64,000 bases of DNA from Liolophura sinensis (taxonomy: Eukaryota; Mollusca; Polyplacophora; Chitonida; Chitonidae): positions 30,239,608-30,303,607 of the forward strand of contig NC_088300.1 in NCBI RefSeq assembly GCF_032854445.1, written 5' to 3'. A model generated the notes under the pieces. That model was not told the origin of the DNA and made no database searches. It was given only the letters and a program-made list of their open reading frames with translations. Shown here piece after piece: positions 32,701-42,562 of the stretch (position 1 is its first letter; the number at the start of each line of letters is the position of its first letter). The position numbers and the translations under genes are program-made.

Positions 32701-34186
32701 TGACAACGCACACACACAACGTTAAACACACTGACAATGCTAAAGCAATTTTTAAGACTCCAACAACAACTTCTGATTGAAGAAACATCACATTAGATGG
32801 CGATGAGTCTACTTATGAAGTAAATGCAATTGTACCACAGTGATGACTCGCAGAATTATAACGGCGAATATTGGTCCAAGATAACGGATTTTCATTGCAT
32901 GACCCGGTGACGCGTTAAGCAAAGGGACTATGCTAGGCCTATAAGTTTATCGGACGTGAACGAATAGGGCCTTGGGGATCGTAAACCAGTGGGACATGTC
33001 TGGCTTTATTCACGCTCAGTTGGCTTGTATTTTCAAATTTATTTTGAGCACATTTGAAAAGAATTACATGGCTTTGAAGTTTTGTCGCTCTGGGATTTAC
33101 CTCAGACAGAGTAGGCCTATACATGTATTAGGCCCCTGTAGATATTGCGACGGTTCTGGGGCTTTTCCTGTTGAACAGTGTTATGGAACAGAAAGCAGCT
33201 CAGTGCGCAGTAGATTTGCACATAGCATGCATGGGTAGAGTGCCGATGATCATGCATGATCCTGCAAATTGCGCATCGTTTGTATGATCACTGAGTAATT
33301 TAATAGGTACTTGTATTTATACCCAAGCATGTTACCTTTACAAGCTTTGTCATACCAAAGCACACGATTTGTTTTGCGACACTCTTTTGTCTCAAACTTA
33401 TCAGGTATACCTGTAATTATGTCTATTGTATGTTACTTTTACAAGCGTTGTCACAATGACCCACGCGATATTTTGCGACAGCCTTTTGCCACAAGATACT
33501 GACACTAAACAGCGTTTACGAGTGATTCAAAGGTAAAGGTCAAAGAAGTATTAAAAAATTGAGCAGAAAACTAGCCCGGTAACTAAACTGGTGCCTTACT
33601 TGCAGTTATTCTTCTTATGTGCTGATTGTTGAATACGGCGTGAAACACTACTCCATGTAACATCGATCAGTTAATCTTGTGCGCGTAAACAACACTTGGA
33701 TTTCACCCCAGTCATTTACGTTGTGACCATTGTTTCCGTCCGAATGATGTTTATTGAAGATAACTGCAAATTGGCCGTGAGACCTCCAACGTACTCTACA
33801 GTAAGTCTGAGGTGTTTGGTCTTGTCTGTTGGCATAAGAAGCTGGTAATGCATTCAGACTGATGCAATAGCTTGAAGCCCAGTGATTCTGTGGGAGTGTT
33901 TTATATTGCGTGTATGATACTCTTGTTTCTAAGTCTATTTTTCTTTCATGCAGTAAACATTCCCACAGTCAGGGACATTGGCGGTCATACACCACTAACG
34001 TGAATTTATGGGGGTCATGAATGAAGTATTTATATTCATCTCCATTTCCACCTCTACAAACTTACCATACAAAGCCAGTAGGTTATCACTATAAATTCTA
34101 GGCCTCTCCAGTTCACACCACCTCAAGCTACATCAGTGATATGTTGTACATGTGCACTTTTATAGACGCTGGTTAGAATTTGTAAA
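29779..34186. other. Unique sequence with minor local duplications
   Basis: No gene can be supported. A GTT-rich stretch at 30,105-30,170 yields a valine-rich frame that is compositional. At 33,326-33,500 a ~75-100-bp segment is repeated (GTTAC.TTTACAAGC.TTGTCA and TTTTGCGACA.(C/G)CTTTTG in both copies). A SINE1-like tail scrap (GAATACGGCGTGAAACACTA) lies at 33,631-33,650. Confidence 0.5.
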
Positions 34187-34314
34187 GGGGACTCCGTGGC
34201 CGATGTGGTTAGTGCGGCCAGCGCGGCACAATAACTCAGAAGCCTTCCACCACTGCGGTCGCTTTGAGTTCAAGTCCTGCTCATGCTGGCTTCCTCTTCG
34301 GCGGTACATGGGAG
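34187..34314 (+). mobile_element. SINE1 head, split by a nested SINE2
   Basis: GGGGACTCCGTGGCCGATGT, then GGTTAGTGCGGCCAGCGCGG (A-box position) and GAGTTCAAGTCCTGCTCATG (B box). It breaks at GGTACATGGGAG; the rest of the element resumes at 34,634. This is the best tRNA-like head in the window and shows the family's RNA polymerase III ancestry. Confidence 0.85.
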
Positions 34315-34633
34315 TGAGCGAGTGAGTGCTTGGGGTTTGACGTCGTACTTAACAATTTTTCAGTTATATGACGACGAAGGAATCCTTAGAGTGCATATAA
34401 TGTGTCTCCTTGTTGCAGGACAGATTTCCACCGCTCTTTTATCTAGTGCTCCTTCACTGACACGCCTTACCCAAGACAAGTAATCCGCACCGCCCGAGCC
34501 ATTATACTGGATACGAGTCAACTAGTTGTTGCACTATCCCCTTCATGCTGAACGCCAAGCGAGGAACTTCCTTTTTTAAGGTCTTAGGTGTGCCTCGATC
34601 CAGGATTGACTGCTGGATCTACCGCTTCCGCGA
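34315..34633 (-). mobile_element. SINE2 inserted into SINE1, with target duplication
   Basis: In minus-strand sense it runs from GCGGAAGCGGTAGATCCAGC through GACCTTAAAAAAGGAAGTTC, CGCTTGGCGTTCAGCATGAA and AGATAAAAGAGCGGTGGAAA to AATTGTTAAGTACGACGTCA and CCCCAAGCACTCACTCGCTC. The flanks TACATGGGAG (34,305-34,314) and TACATTGGAAG (34,634-34,644) are near-identical and fit a target-site duplication of about 10-11 bp. The insertion is therefore younger than the SINE1. Confidence 0.85.
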
Positions 34634-34777
34634 TACATTGGAAGATCTACCAGTAACCGTGGGTTTCCACTGTGCTCTGCCCGGTTTCCTCCTATAGTAA
34701 TGCTGCCCTGCGGCGTATAGATGGAATATTCTTAAGTACGGCGTAAAACACCCGTCAACTGAATAAGCAATAAATAC
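34634..34777 (+). mobile_element. SINE1 tail, second half of the split copy
   Basis: Resumes with AACCGTGGGTTTCCACTGTG, then CTGCCCGGTTTCCTCC, ATTCTTAAGTACGGCGTAAA and an AATAAATA tail. With 34,187-34,314 it makes a nearly full-length SINE1. Confidence 0.85.
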
Positions 34778-34962
34778 TATTTATGAATTAAGTTAGTTGT
34801 AGCAAGGTTCACAATTTCATGTATTGTTGACCAGAACAGGCTATATTTGTCCGAAGTAACACGTTCCCAACACGCTGAGAAATATATGCTTTTTTACTTT
34901 GGTTGGTTGATTCAGTAGGAAATTCCGTATCGCAGTTCTTCAAAAGAAACCAAGAAGAACTG

Positions 34963-35349
34963 ATGCATAAATTAATGATTATCTTGGATTTATTGATCGT
35001 GATTTACGTCATAGAAGGAGGAATTCCACACGAGCTATGCTTTGCGGATGAATGGGCCTCTCGTGTGAAGTGTGTCACTTATCAAAGCCAAACACATTGC
35101 CACTTGTCCAGTACTGGCCGTCCGACTTGTCGGGAAATGTGTCTAAAATCAGACAAATCCGCCTCATGGACTCAGTTGTCCGTGATACATCCAGTAATTC
35201 TAGTTCCAGTGACACATATATACAGGAAGAGATTTTTTCATTTACAGAACGATATTCTTGATTTTGGCAATTTATACAAAGTGAATAGTCTTCAAAAAAG
35301 CCACACCCTCCTTCTCAATCTTCCTTTATGTATTGCATGTTTACTATAG
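34963..35349 (+). CDS. Candidate first exon of a secreted cysteine-containing protein
   Basis: From the ATG at 34,963 the product starts with a plausible signal peptide (hydrophobic core KLMIILDLLIVIYVIEGG, residues 3-20). A segment with regularly spaced cysteines follows: HELCF, VKCVTYQ, THCHLSS, PTCREMCLKS. After about residue 70 the composition changes and the frame becomes less protein-like, so an exon end near 35,150 is possible. An overlapping second frame (35,052-35,261) is rich in serine and acidic residues and may continue the protein after a splice or frameshift. No family recognised. The signal-plus-cysteine pattern is the main support. Confidence 0.35.
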   Translation: MHKLMIILDLLIVIYVIEGGIPHELCFADEWASRVKCVTYQSQTHCHLSSTGRPTCREMCLKSDKSASWTQLSVIHPVILVPVTHIYRKRFFHLQNDILDFGNLYKVNSLQKSHTLLLNLPLCIACLL

Positions 35350-35829
35350 ACAACACTTTTAAAGCATTTTCCAATTAATATAAACACAAAGTCATGATTA
35401 CTGGAATACATGTGTTTATTTAAAAAAAATATCCACCAAATTACTATGTGAGTATTTGAGATACAGATTATACTGAACACATCTTTTCAGTAGCTACATT
35501 TTTATGACTAGACACCAGGGCACGTTTCTAAACATGTGTTTTTAAGAACGAAATATTTGTGTGTAACTGATGGCTCTTTTCGAGACCTTCTTTTATATAA
35601 AGCTGACATTACTTATCTTACGCCGGCTTGAAACGCCGTTGTAGTTCTGTTCTGTGGTAAATCTTCTCTTTAGACATACAACTATTTTCATCTCTTAATC
35701 ATTAAATTTAACTGTACCTTCTGTGATAATTCCTCAAAGCCCACATTCTCTTCACAAGATAACATTGTGCAGCTGTTGGTATCTAAACGGTTTATAGGTA
35801 TTTTGTAAAGTTATTGATGTAGAGTGATG

Positions 35830-36650
35830 TGAATCCAGGGATAAAATAACGGCGTAAGGCCATTCTTATCCAGTTTGTCTGGATGATGGGAGGCCACTGA
35901 TATCTCGGTCCGTGTCTCCAGTGAGAAGCAGGTGGCATATTACGAGTGACGTTATGTGGCTGCGGTTAAAACATTGCTCGCTAACCCATTGAGTGGTTGT
36001 CAGTCAACATATTGTTTTCTCTTCACTCACGGATATTCCTGCTAACCAACGACATCCCAACATGAAGTCCAAAATTATATCGTATTATATATTCTAGGAT
36101 ACATTTTAGGAATACAAATTGAAAACGGTTAATTTGTCCTGATTTTCATTTAATTCCTCATCCATCACCCATTTGGAATAAAAGTGTTTGGTCAATCGAA
36201 CAGCTTTCCTTCTGGTCAAATGGGCTTCGGAAATTCACAATACCCCTAAATCCTATTCAATTTTCCCAATGAAGGCTTGTTATCGTCGGCAGCTGGAAAA
36301 AAAGAGCTTCTTAGTTAGAGACAATTGCTGCACAAATCCATTACACTTAGCTTTGTCCACTGTACCATAAATCACGGGAGAAAGCTGACAGGTCGGTTTG
36401 GAGTGTACAAGAGGAACAGCTTACGCTGGTATCGCAGACTTGAAGCTGTTCTTTCGCCTCATGTCCAAACACTGTTACCGTTAAAGGGAATATTGATCTA
36501 ACTGTGTTTGATGACTGAATACTAAGAAAGCACTCTACAACTGTGCTCTCTGTGGACAGTATAAGGACTACTGTATTTGTAGAAGCGTAAGTTTGTTCAC
36601 CATGGCAGCGGATAACACATGAAAACAATATCTGTTTGTGTCAAATGTGT
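35830..36650 (+). repeat. U unit, copy 1
   Basis: First of at least eight copies. Landmarks shared with copy 2 are TATCCAGTTT, TCTCCAGTG, TATCGTATTATAT, TTCACAATAC.CCTAAATCCTA and TTAGTTAGAGA.AAT. The frame that is open in other copies can be followed here as KSFLVRDNCCTNPLHLAL, then a stop three codons later. Further on it degrades, although PNTVTVKGNIDL is still readable in another frame. Probably a dead copy. Confidence 0.7.
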
Positions 36651-36942
36651 TGCTTTATTAAAGTATTGGTGAAACATTGCAGGTGTTAAAACAACAAAGC
36701 GACTTCAAAAGTGAGCAGTCTAGGCTAATAAACAGTAGTCCAGTGGTACAAGTGCAACCCAGTATTCTGTTTTGACAAGCGGAACAAATAACCTTAGTTC
36801 AATACCATACCCATACTAGAAAGTTTCAAGACTCCCATGATTTAAGTGTTTTCAGTGGTGGTAGCTTCGCATGTTCCATACTAGATACTGTTTAGGTGGT
36901 CGTAGATGATGTACGCTGGGGATAACTGGCCTTTCACCAAAA

Positions 36943-37122
36943 TTTATTTGTATTATTTACATGTATTTATTTGACTGGATTTTTATGCCGTATTCAAGAA
37001 CATTTCACATACATGACGGCGACCAGTATTATGGTGGGAGAAAATCGCGCAGAGCCCACGATCATCCACAGGTTGCTCAGAGCCTCCCATGTACCACCGG
37101 AAATAAGCACAAGCCGCCAATC
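36943..37122 (-). repeat. SINE1, head-truncated copy
   Basis: TTTATTTGACTGGATTTTTA, then GCCGTATTCAAGAACATTTC, GGCGACCAGTATTATGGTGG and CAGGTTGCTCAGAGCCTCCC. This is the tail-first (minus) orientation and lacks the tRNA-like end. Confidence 0.7.
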
Positions 37123-37516
37123 TGGCATACAAATGTTGGTAATTTACTTCCTGGGCTCACCATGACCTAAGTAAACAGTTACTGAGTACGGCATGAAGAA
37201 AAATCAAAATCAGAGTTATTGGGCACTCTTTACGACACATGTGAAGACTTGTAATGTGTACGATAATGGTGCATTTTATAGTTCAATTATTATACTTTGT
37301 ACGGCGTGTATGTCGAAAAAATGTTATTTGGCTAAATCCGAAGACCCTGTGGCGCAGTTGTGCGAAGGGTTAAAATCTGTAAAGAACCGACCAAATAACC
37401 ACAGAAAACCAGTCAGTTAGAGTTGTATTCTTACTGCTCATGCAATTGCTTGAGCGATAGCGGTGATGTAAATGCAGTAAATGGCAATATACTAGAAGTT
37501 ACTTTTCTATACAACA
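37123..37516. other. No recognisable feature
   Basis: Unmatched sequence between a SINE1 and a SINE2. A scrap GAGTACGGCATGAAGAAAAA at 37,181-37,200 looks like a further SINE1 tail in plus orientation. Confidence 0.45.
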
Positions 37517-37825
37517 ACAGGTCAATCCTGCGTTGGGTCACACCCAAGGTCTTAAAAGTCGAAGTTGTAACTTACCCGCTTGGCGTTCAGCATGAAGGGG
37601 ATAGTGCAACGACTGGTTAACCGGTATCAGTGTAATGGGTCGAGCGGGACTGCTTACTTGCCTTCGGTAAGTCGTCTCAGTGAAGCAGCAATAGATAAAA
37701 GAGCGGTGGAAATCCGTCCTGCAACAAGAAGGCACATTACATGCACTCTAAGGACTCCTTCGTCGTCATATAACTGAAAAATTGTTAAGTACGACGTCAA
37801 TCCCAAGCATTTACTCACTCAAAAT
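37517..37825 (+). mobile_element. SINE2, best-preserved copy
   Basis: Starts in the tRNA-related part (GGTCAATCCTGCGTTGGGTC, ACACCC, close to a degraded B box), then AAGGTCTTAAAAGTCGAAGT, GCTTGGCGTTCAGCATGAAG, GCTTACTTGCCTTCGGTAAG, AGATAAAAGAGCGGTGGAAA, CCTTCGTCGTCATATAACTG, AAGTACGACGTCAATCCCAA and a CATTTACTCACTCA tail. The first ~50 bp of the head are missing. Confidence 0.85.
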
Positions 37826-38329
37826 GTTAGGTTTTTATCCCACATAGCAATCTAAATCTAAAAGCAACATGAACTGAATTTGCACTCACGTTTAAGAATT
37901 ACCCTTAATCAAATGGCACTATGTCCCGAGTACGTAGTATACCCTCTTTAAGGAAATACAATTTTTGACGTAACTGCTTTGTGACTACTTGAAACAACGG
38001 GAAGATTTTAAACATATTTTCCATGTTGTGTCTTCGGCCATTGTTTACCCATTCTATGTTACACCATAATCAGTCTGACTATTTCGCCAGTGTGAAGATT
38101 TTGTCCAACAGTTATAGTTGAAGAGTACCTACTGACGCAAACAGTTCATTTGTAACTGTTCGCCTCTAAAATACTTTATCAGCACAGATTTTAAATTCAT
38201 CAATGTAGGGTTTGTAAGTCCGAGAAAGCAGTATCGACGTAGTCCGCTGACGCCGTGCTATATGTGGAGAATCCTCACGAAGCGATGTATAGATCAAATC
38301 AAAGCTAATAATTGTTTTAATATGAATTA

Positions 38330-39120
38330 TATATGAGTGCAATAGATGTAAAATGCACACTGTAAGTAACATATCCAGTTTATATGGATCCTATGCGTGA
38401 CAAATACATCATTCTGTTTCTCCAGTGTAAAGCAGACGATACATTCTGTGTAAAGTCATTTTGATCAGGTAAATATATTGGCTTCTTAGCCGTACGGCAA
38501 GTTGCTAAGTCAGTACATTGTTTTGTGTCAATTACTGGGTATTGTCGTTAACCAATATAAATCTCAACGATGATATCTAAAAGCATATCGTATTATATGA
38601 GCTAGGACATATTCAAGTAACATAAATGGATCATGAAAAAATGTTTGTTGCGATATTCATTTAATTTCCAATAGCTCTGGTCAATGAGGCTTGACAAATT
38701 CACAATACTCCTAAATCCTATTCGATTTTGCGAACGAAGTCTTATTCACATTGACAGTAGAGGGAACAAGAGCTGCTTAGTTAGAGATAATAGCAGCGCA
38801 AATCAATTACGCTTACATGTAGTTTTGTTAAGTATTCCATACATCAGGGGAGAAAGTTGACAGGTTTCCTTTGGAGGGTATATTAGAGGAACTGCTTATG
38901 CTGGTATCGCAGGTTTGAGGGTATTCCTTTGCCTCATACAAAAACGGTGTAAATGCTGCCGGGAATATTCAACAAAATGTGTTTGATTACTGCATACTAG
39001 TAAATCACTCTTCCAAGTTGTCATTTTGATGGCATGGCGAGCTATTTCATGGGAAATTTTAACGCACAAAACGTTTTTCCATAAGCCGTTGGACAACTTG
39101 GGTATATTGAACACCGTCAG
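38330..39120 (+). repeat. U unit, copy 2
   Basis: Tandem partner of copy 1, same strand, about 2.5 kb downstream. Shared with copies 1 and 3: AGCATATCGTATTATATGAG, TTCACAATACTCCTAAATCC, GAACAAGAGCTGCTTAGTTA and GGAGAAAGTTGACAGG. The conserved frame reads SCLVRDNSSANQLRL here, so the cysteine pair is changed to serines. Downstream stops interrupt it. Confidence 0.65.
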
Positions 39121-40199
39121 AGCTATTCCTCTGAAGGATCACTGGCACTCTGCTTCATGACTTAAGTTCCACTTAACTCGGGGCTCTGGGCACTATACAT
39201 GTAGTATGTTGAATCAGATCGCCACGCTGGATATATGAACAGTTGTGGTGAAAGCACAACTGAGATACAGATTTTGATTATCGACAACTTATAAACTAAC
39301 ACGGTACACGATTCGGATATTGATTACATGCATCTGACTGGACCATTCCTTGCGTCTTTCCAACATCATTGAAAACTGTTGACTCCTTCTCTTTGCAGGG
39401 TGGTGGCTGGTGTCAAACGTTGTTTGGGGAATTAGTTTTGTGATTATTCAGTAGGAGCGTCCATTTTGATTGCCGACTGGTACATGAATGTCTATTTTGA
39501 CACATATTTGCACATATTCGTCCGCAAAATAAAAACCTTCAGTGCGGAGTGAGTCTTTTATCTCATCTGAACCCATTCTGGCTTGCTTTGTACAGAAAGT
39601 ACGAAGATTATATCTGTCAGCGAAAAGTATAGAGCTGAGCTCGCGCTGTACGATCAGATTTTCACGTACGTTAACAAAATATGACACGAGCATATACACA
39701 GAGAACATATTTGAGTAAAGCCATTATTAACATTGCTATGTCGGGAAAACGTACAAATGTTGAACTACATTTGTACTGTATAACAATATAATTATTATAT
39801 TATTATCTCTTACATTGACAGAACCGGACAGTATTACAAGTTCTGGTGCCTCATTTCGTGTCATTTTGTTGTGTGTCTCTTTGAAACGGTGTTGAGGTCC
39901 TCCTCAAATTTTGAACTATTTTATCCCTTTCTTATTACTCTTACCTCCATGCACTGTAAAATTTTCCTCAGTCTGACATTCTGCTAAATTAACACTGTTA
40001 AATTTATACTTCCCAAACAGCTCATGTGCAGCTGTTTGTGCATAAAATTTATCACCTTTAAAATCTGGGCACACATAGATAAGGAATTCAGTATCTATTC
40101 ACGCAGGACAAATTACCTTTAGGTTTTGTCGTGGGTGTTCACAAAGTTGTATTTGGTCAGAATCAAAGACAAACATTGTTTATTCATGCCAAACGGCTA
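39121..40199. other. No recognisable feature
   Basis: Unique spacer between U copies 2 and 3. An 86-codon minus-strand frame at 39,448-39,708 has no identifiable motif. Confidence 0.45.
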
Positions 40200-40960
40200 C
40201 ATGTCCTGTCCTTAATGTCGATGACATATGCTTGTCAGCCGTCATTTGCTTGTTGCGCCCCATGGACTGCTGGCGGGTTAGTGTATGTTTTTGTAGCAGT
40301 TTTATGATAGACCATGAATTCAAGTCCAAAATAATACAGGAGTCACAATAAAATATAACTGATAGACAATAATGAATAACGACAATGTCATTTTCTCAGT
40401 CCCATTTCTCATCCATCGCTAATCCGTCAGCGTTTTGTAAATTTTACAATTTTCGCTCAGGTTAATTTGAGTGGTTATGCCAGCTCGAGGTACCTTTAAA
40501 TCGTATTCAGTTTTGCCAGTGAAATGTTGTTAGCATTGATTCCGGGGAGGGGAGGGAGTTGAAAAGTTAGAGACAATTGCTGTACAAATCCAATACACTT
40601 AGCTTTGTCCAGCATAATGTAAATCATGAATGAAGGATAACAGGTTGGCTTAGAGAGTACAAGAGGAACAGCTTATAAACACTGCAGCCATTACAGGCAA
40701 TATTGATCTGACTGTTTCAATACTGCATCCTGGGAAAGGACTCTTCAAAAGGCCCCTCTGGACAGGGTAACGACCTCTGTATTTGTGAAACTATCATGGT
40801 TTTGTTTACCATGACAACGGATAACACATGGAAACAACAGCTGTCTGTGTGAAATATGTTTGTGTAATTCAAGGTGTCGTAGAGATGCAAACGCGATGTG
40901 AATGCCCATTGTCTTGAGAGATAATTATGTCTCTGTATTGTAGTTATGCACATATCTCTT
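40200..40960 (+). repeat. U unit, copy 3
   Basis: Shares AGTTAGAGACAATTGCTGTA, AAATCCAATACACTTAGCTT, TGTCC, AGTACAAGAGGAACAGCTTA, GGCAATATTGATCTGACTGT and GACAACGGATAACACATGGA with copy 1 (36,320-36,620). Deletions interrupt the conserved frame. Confidence 0.65.
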
Positions 40961-41229
40961 GTCTCTTCCAAATGTCATATATAAGCGTTGTATGACAAAA
41001 TAAATGGAAGATGCAAATGTAATCAAATGTCTTGTGTGCGTGATTAAGAACTACAATATTTAATTTATGATATACGAACTGAATGGAGTTATCATTATAA
41101 ACAGAAAGTATTTTCTTCAATACTGTACAACCACTACTAGCATTCATAAAGTTAAATATCAAGCTCAAGTATACTTTAAATATCTCACTTTGCTTTCGTT
41201 CATTTCGTAGTTGGGAAAAATCACCTCAC

Positions 41230-41430
41230 CTTTCATTCTGAAGCTATATTTAGGCTGGGCAAAATGTGGCTCTCCCAAGGTCAAATTACGACGAGATTTC
41301 CCCCCTAATCTTGAGGTTTGTACGATCACGTTGGGATCCTTTTTGTCATACGGTGGACAAATCATGTGTATGACTCTCTTGTTATTGCTATTGCGCCTTA
41401 ACGATAGAAGTAAATCGCTGTGTTTATTTT
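41230..41430 (-). CDS. Candidate internal exon, unknown extracellular-type protein
   Basis: The minus-strand frame is open from 41,485 to 41,165. Within it, a plausible acceptor (ATTGTATTAGTTACAG at 41,431) and a strong donor (AAAG|GTGAGG at 41,230/41,229) delimit 201 bp, exactly 67 codons. The protein includes ENKHSDLLLSLRRN, VIHMICPPYDKKDPN, VIVQTSRLGGKSRRNLTLGE and PHFAQPKYSFRMK. Composition and splice signals look coding. The opposite-strand frame at 41,211-41,492 looks much less so. No domain recognised. Confidence 0.35.
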
Positions 41431-41758
41431 CTGTAACTAATACAATTGGAGGTGATAATATTTGGGCAAAGCAATACATAAACATAAGATAGAATGTAAT
41501 AACCTATTTTGTCATACTAATGAGTATGTCTGCTTTCCTTACAGCTTAATTCAACAGAAAAAGCAAATTGCACAAAAAGAGGTTGTACCTTCCCGTTGTA
41601 TTTCACACTTTTTGATGCATGTGTGCTCTTCAAATTTTTAGGTAGTGCACCATATTAGTACATTACACTATCGTGTTAAGTTTTTTTCATAAATGGCACT
41701 GCCTATATTATGGAAACTTACAGCAACTTGTTTTACGAGGGGAATTATGAAAAGCTGA

Positions 41759-42055
41759 ATGTGTTCCACGTACTACAGTGTTACGGGAAGAAAAACATCA
41801 AATACCTGTTCTTCAATCTTTCACACTACAAGACATAGTAGTTTGGACATTGTCTGGACATTGATTGATCCAATTTCTTCTACAGGTGCTCCAAGTACAG
41901 CACAATACACAATAGATGTCGAGAGCGTCCCTGTTGAATTACCAGTCTACTTTCAAAGCGTATTTGATACGCGGTTTGTGTTAATCATACCAAGAGGTAA
42001 AAGTCGAACAATTTGTCAGAAATTAAGATTTTATCACTCGGTGCAGATTAGATAG
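41759..42055 (+). CDS. Candidate exon, unknown
   Basis: A 98-codon frame beginning ATG TGT TCC ACG TAC TAC (MCSTYYSVTGRKT). It contains SLDIVWTLIDPISSTGAPST and VESVPVELPVYFQSVFDTRF, which look like alternating beta strands of a secreted domain. It lies about 170 bp from U copy 4a but on the opposite strand. Near the end IPRG|GTAAAAG could be a splice donor at about 41,997. No family recognised. Confidence 0.3.
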   Translation: MCSTYYSVTGRKTSNTCSSIFHTTRHSSLDIVWTLIDPISSTGAPSTAQYTIDVESVPVELPVYFQSVFDTRFVLIIPRGKSRTICQKLRFYHSVQIR

Positions 42056-42179
42056 GTTTTTACAAGTCTTATACAGAGAGCTATTCTGGCTTTCAAGGTG
42101 ACCTCTGAGCCCGCTAGTAACTTTAGCAAAACAATAAGCAATGTTCTAACACTTGTTCCAGTGTTAGCCTTGTTTCAAT

Positions 42180-42562
42180 CAATGAAAAGACGAAGAGAAT
42201 AAAAACGGCATGAATCACTGTATATTAGATTGCTCTGGCAGCAACAAGCCAGCCGGCGGATACCCATGGCAGTGGTTCATTTCCAACCAGTGTACCGGCT
42301 TCCGATAGATCAATATTCTGTGTAAAGGTGACAGTGTTTGGCTGAATAGGCGAGAGAACTACGTTCTGCGGACACCAGCATACGTTGTTCTTCTCTGCAC
42401 CCTCAAACAACATGTCAAATTTCACCTGTGATCCATAGTACACTGTACACAAAGCTAAGTGTAATGGATTTGTGCAACAATTATCTCTCCCTCAGCAGCT
42501 CTTTTGCTCCTCTGCTATCAACGGTAAAGTCCTTTAGTGGCCACATGGTGCAGGATTTAGAC
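42180..42562 (-). repeat. U unit, copy 4a (partial)
   Basis: Partial U copy directly next to full copy 4b. It holds the best-preserved U reading frame (next entry). It meets copy 4b at the short palindrome TGTCATCTGTAATGACAG near 42,553-42,575. Confidence 0.7.
42225..42491 (-). CDS. U-family conserved frame, most intact copy
   Basis: Open for 89 codons on the minus strand from just after a TGA (42,492-42,494) to a TAA at its end. It begins GRDNCCTNPLHLAL, continues CTVYYGSQVKFDMLFEGAEK, NNVCWCPQNVVLSP, IQPNTVTFTQNIDLSEAG, and ends NEPLPWVSAGWLVAARAI. Other copies preserve the DNCCTNPLHLALC, YYxSQ and NIDLS segments. Five cysteines and many short hydrophobic strands suggest a small secreted or extracellular domain. 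There is no ATG, so it would be a later exon. I do not recognise the family, and selection has not been tested. Confidence 0.4.
   Translation of the reverse strand, partial: GRDNCCTNPLHLALCTVYYGSQVKFDMLFEGAEKNNVCWCPQNVVLSPIQPNTVTFTQNIDLSEAGTLVGNEPLPWVSAGWLVAARAI

Noticed and set aside
34187-34314. Possible functional tRNA gene
   Set aside because: A- and B-box-like elements are present but no cloverleaf acceptor stem; the sequence continues into a SINE1 body.
41211-41492. 93-codon plus-strand frame opposite the candidate exon
   Set aside because: Low-complexity leucine run and no splice or paralogue support; the minus-strand reading is better.
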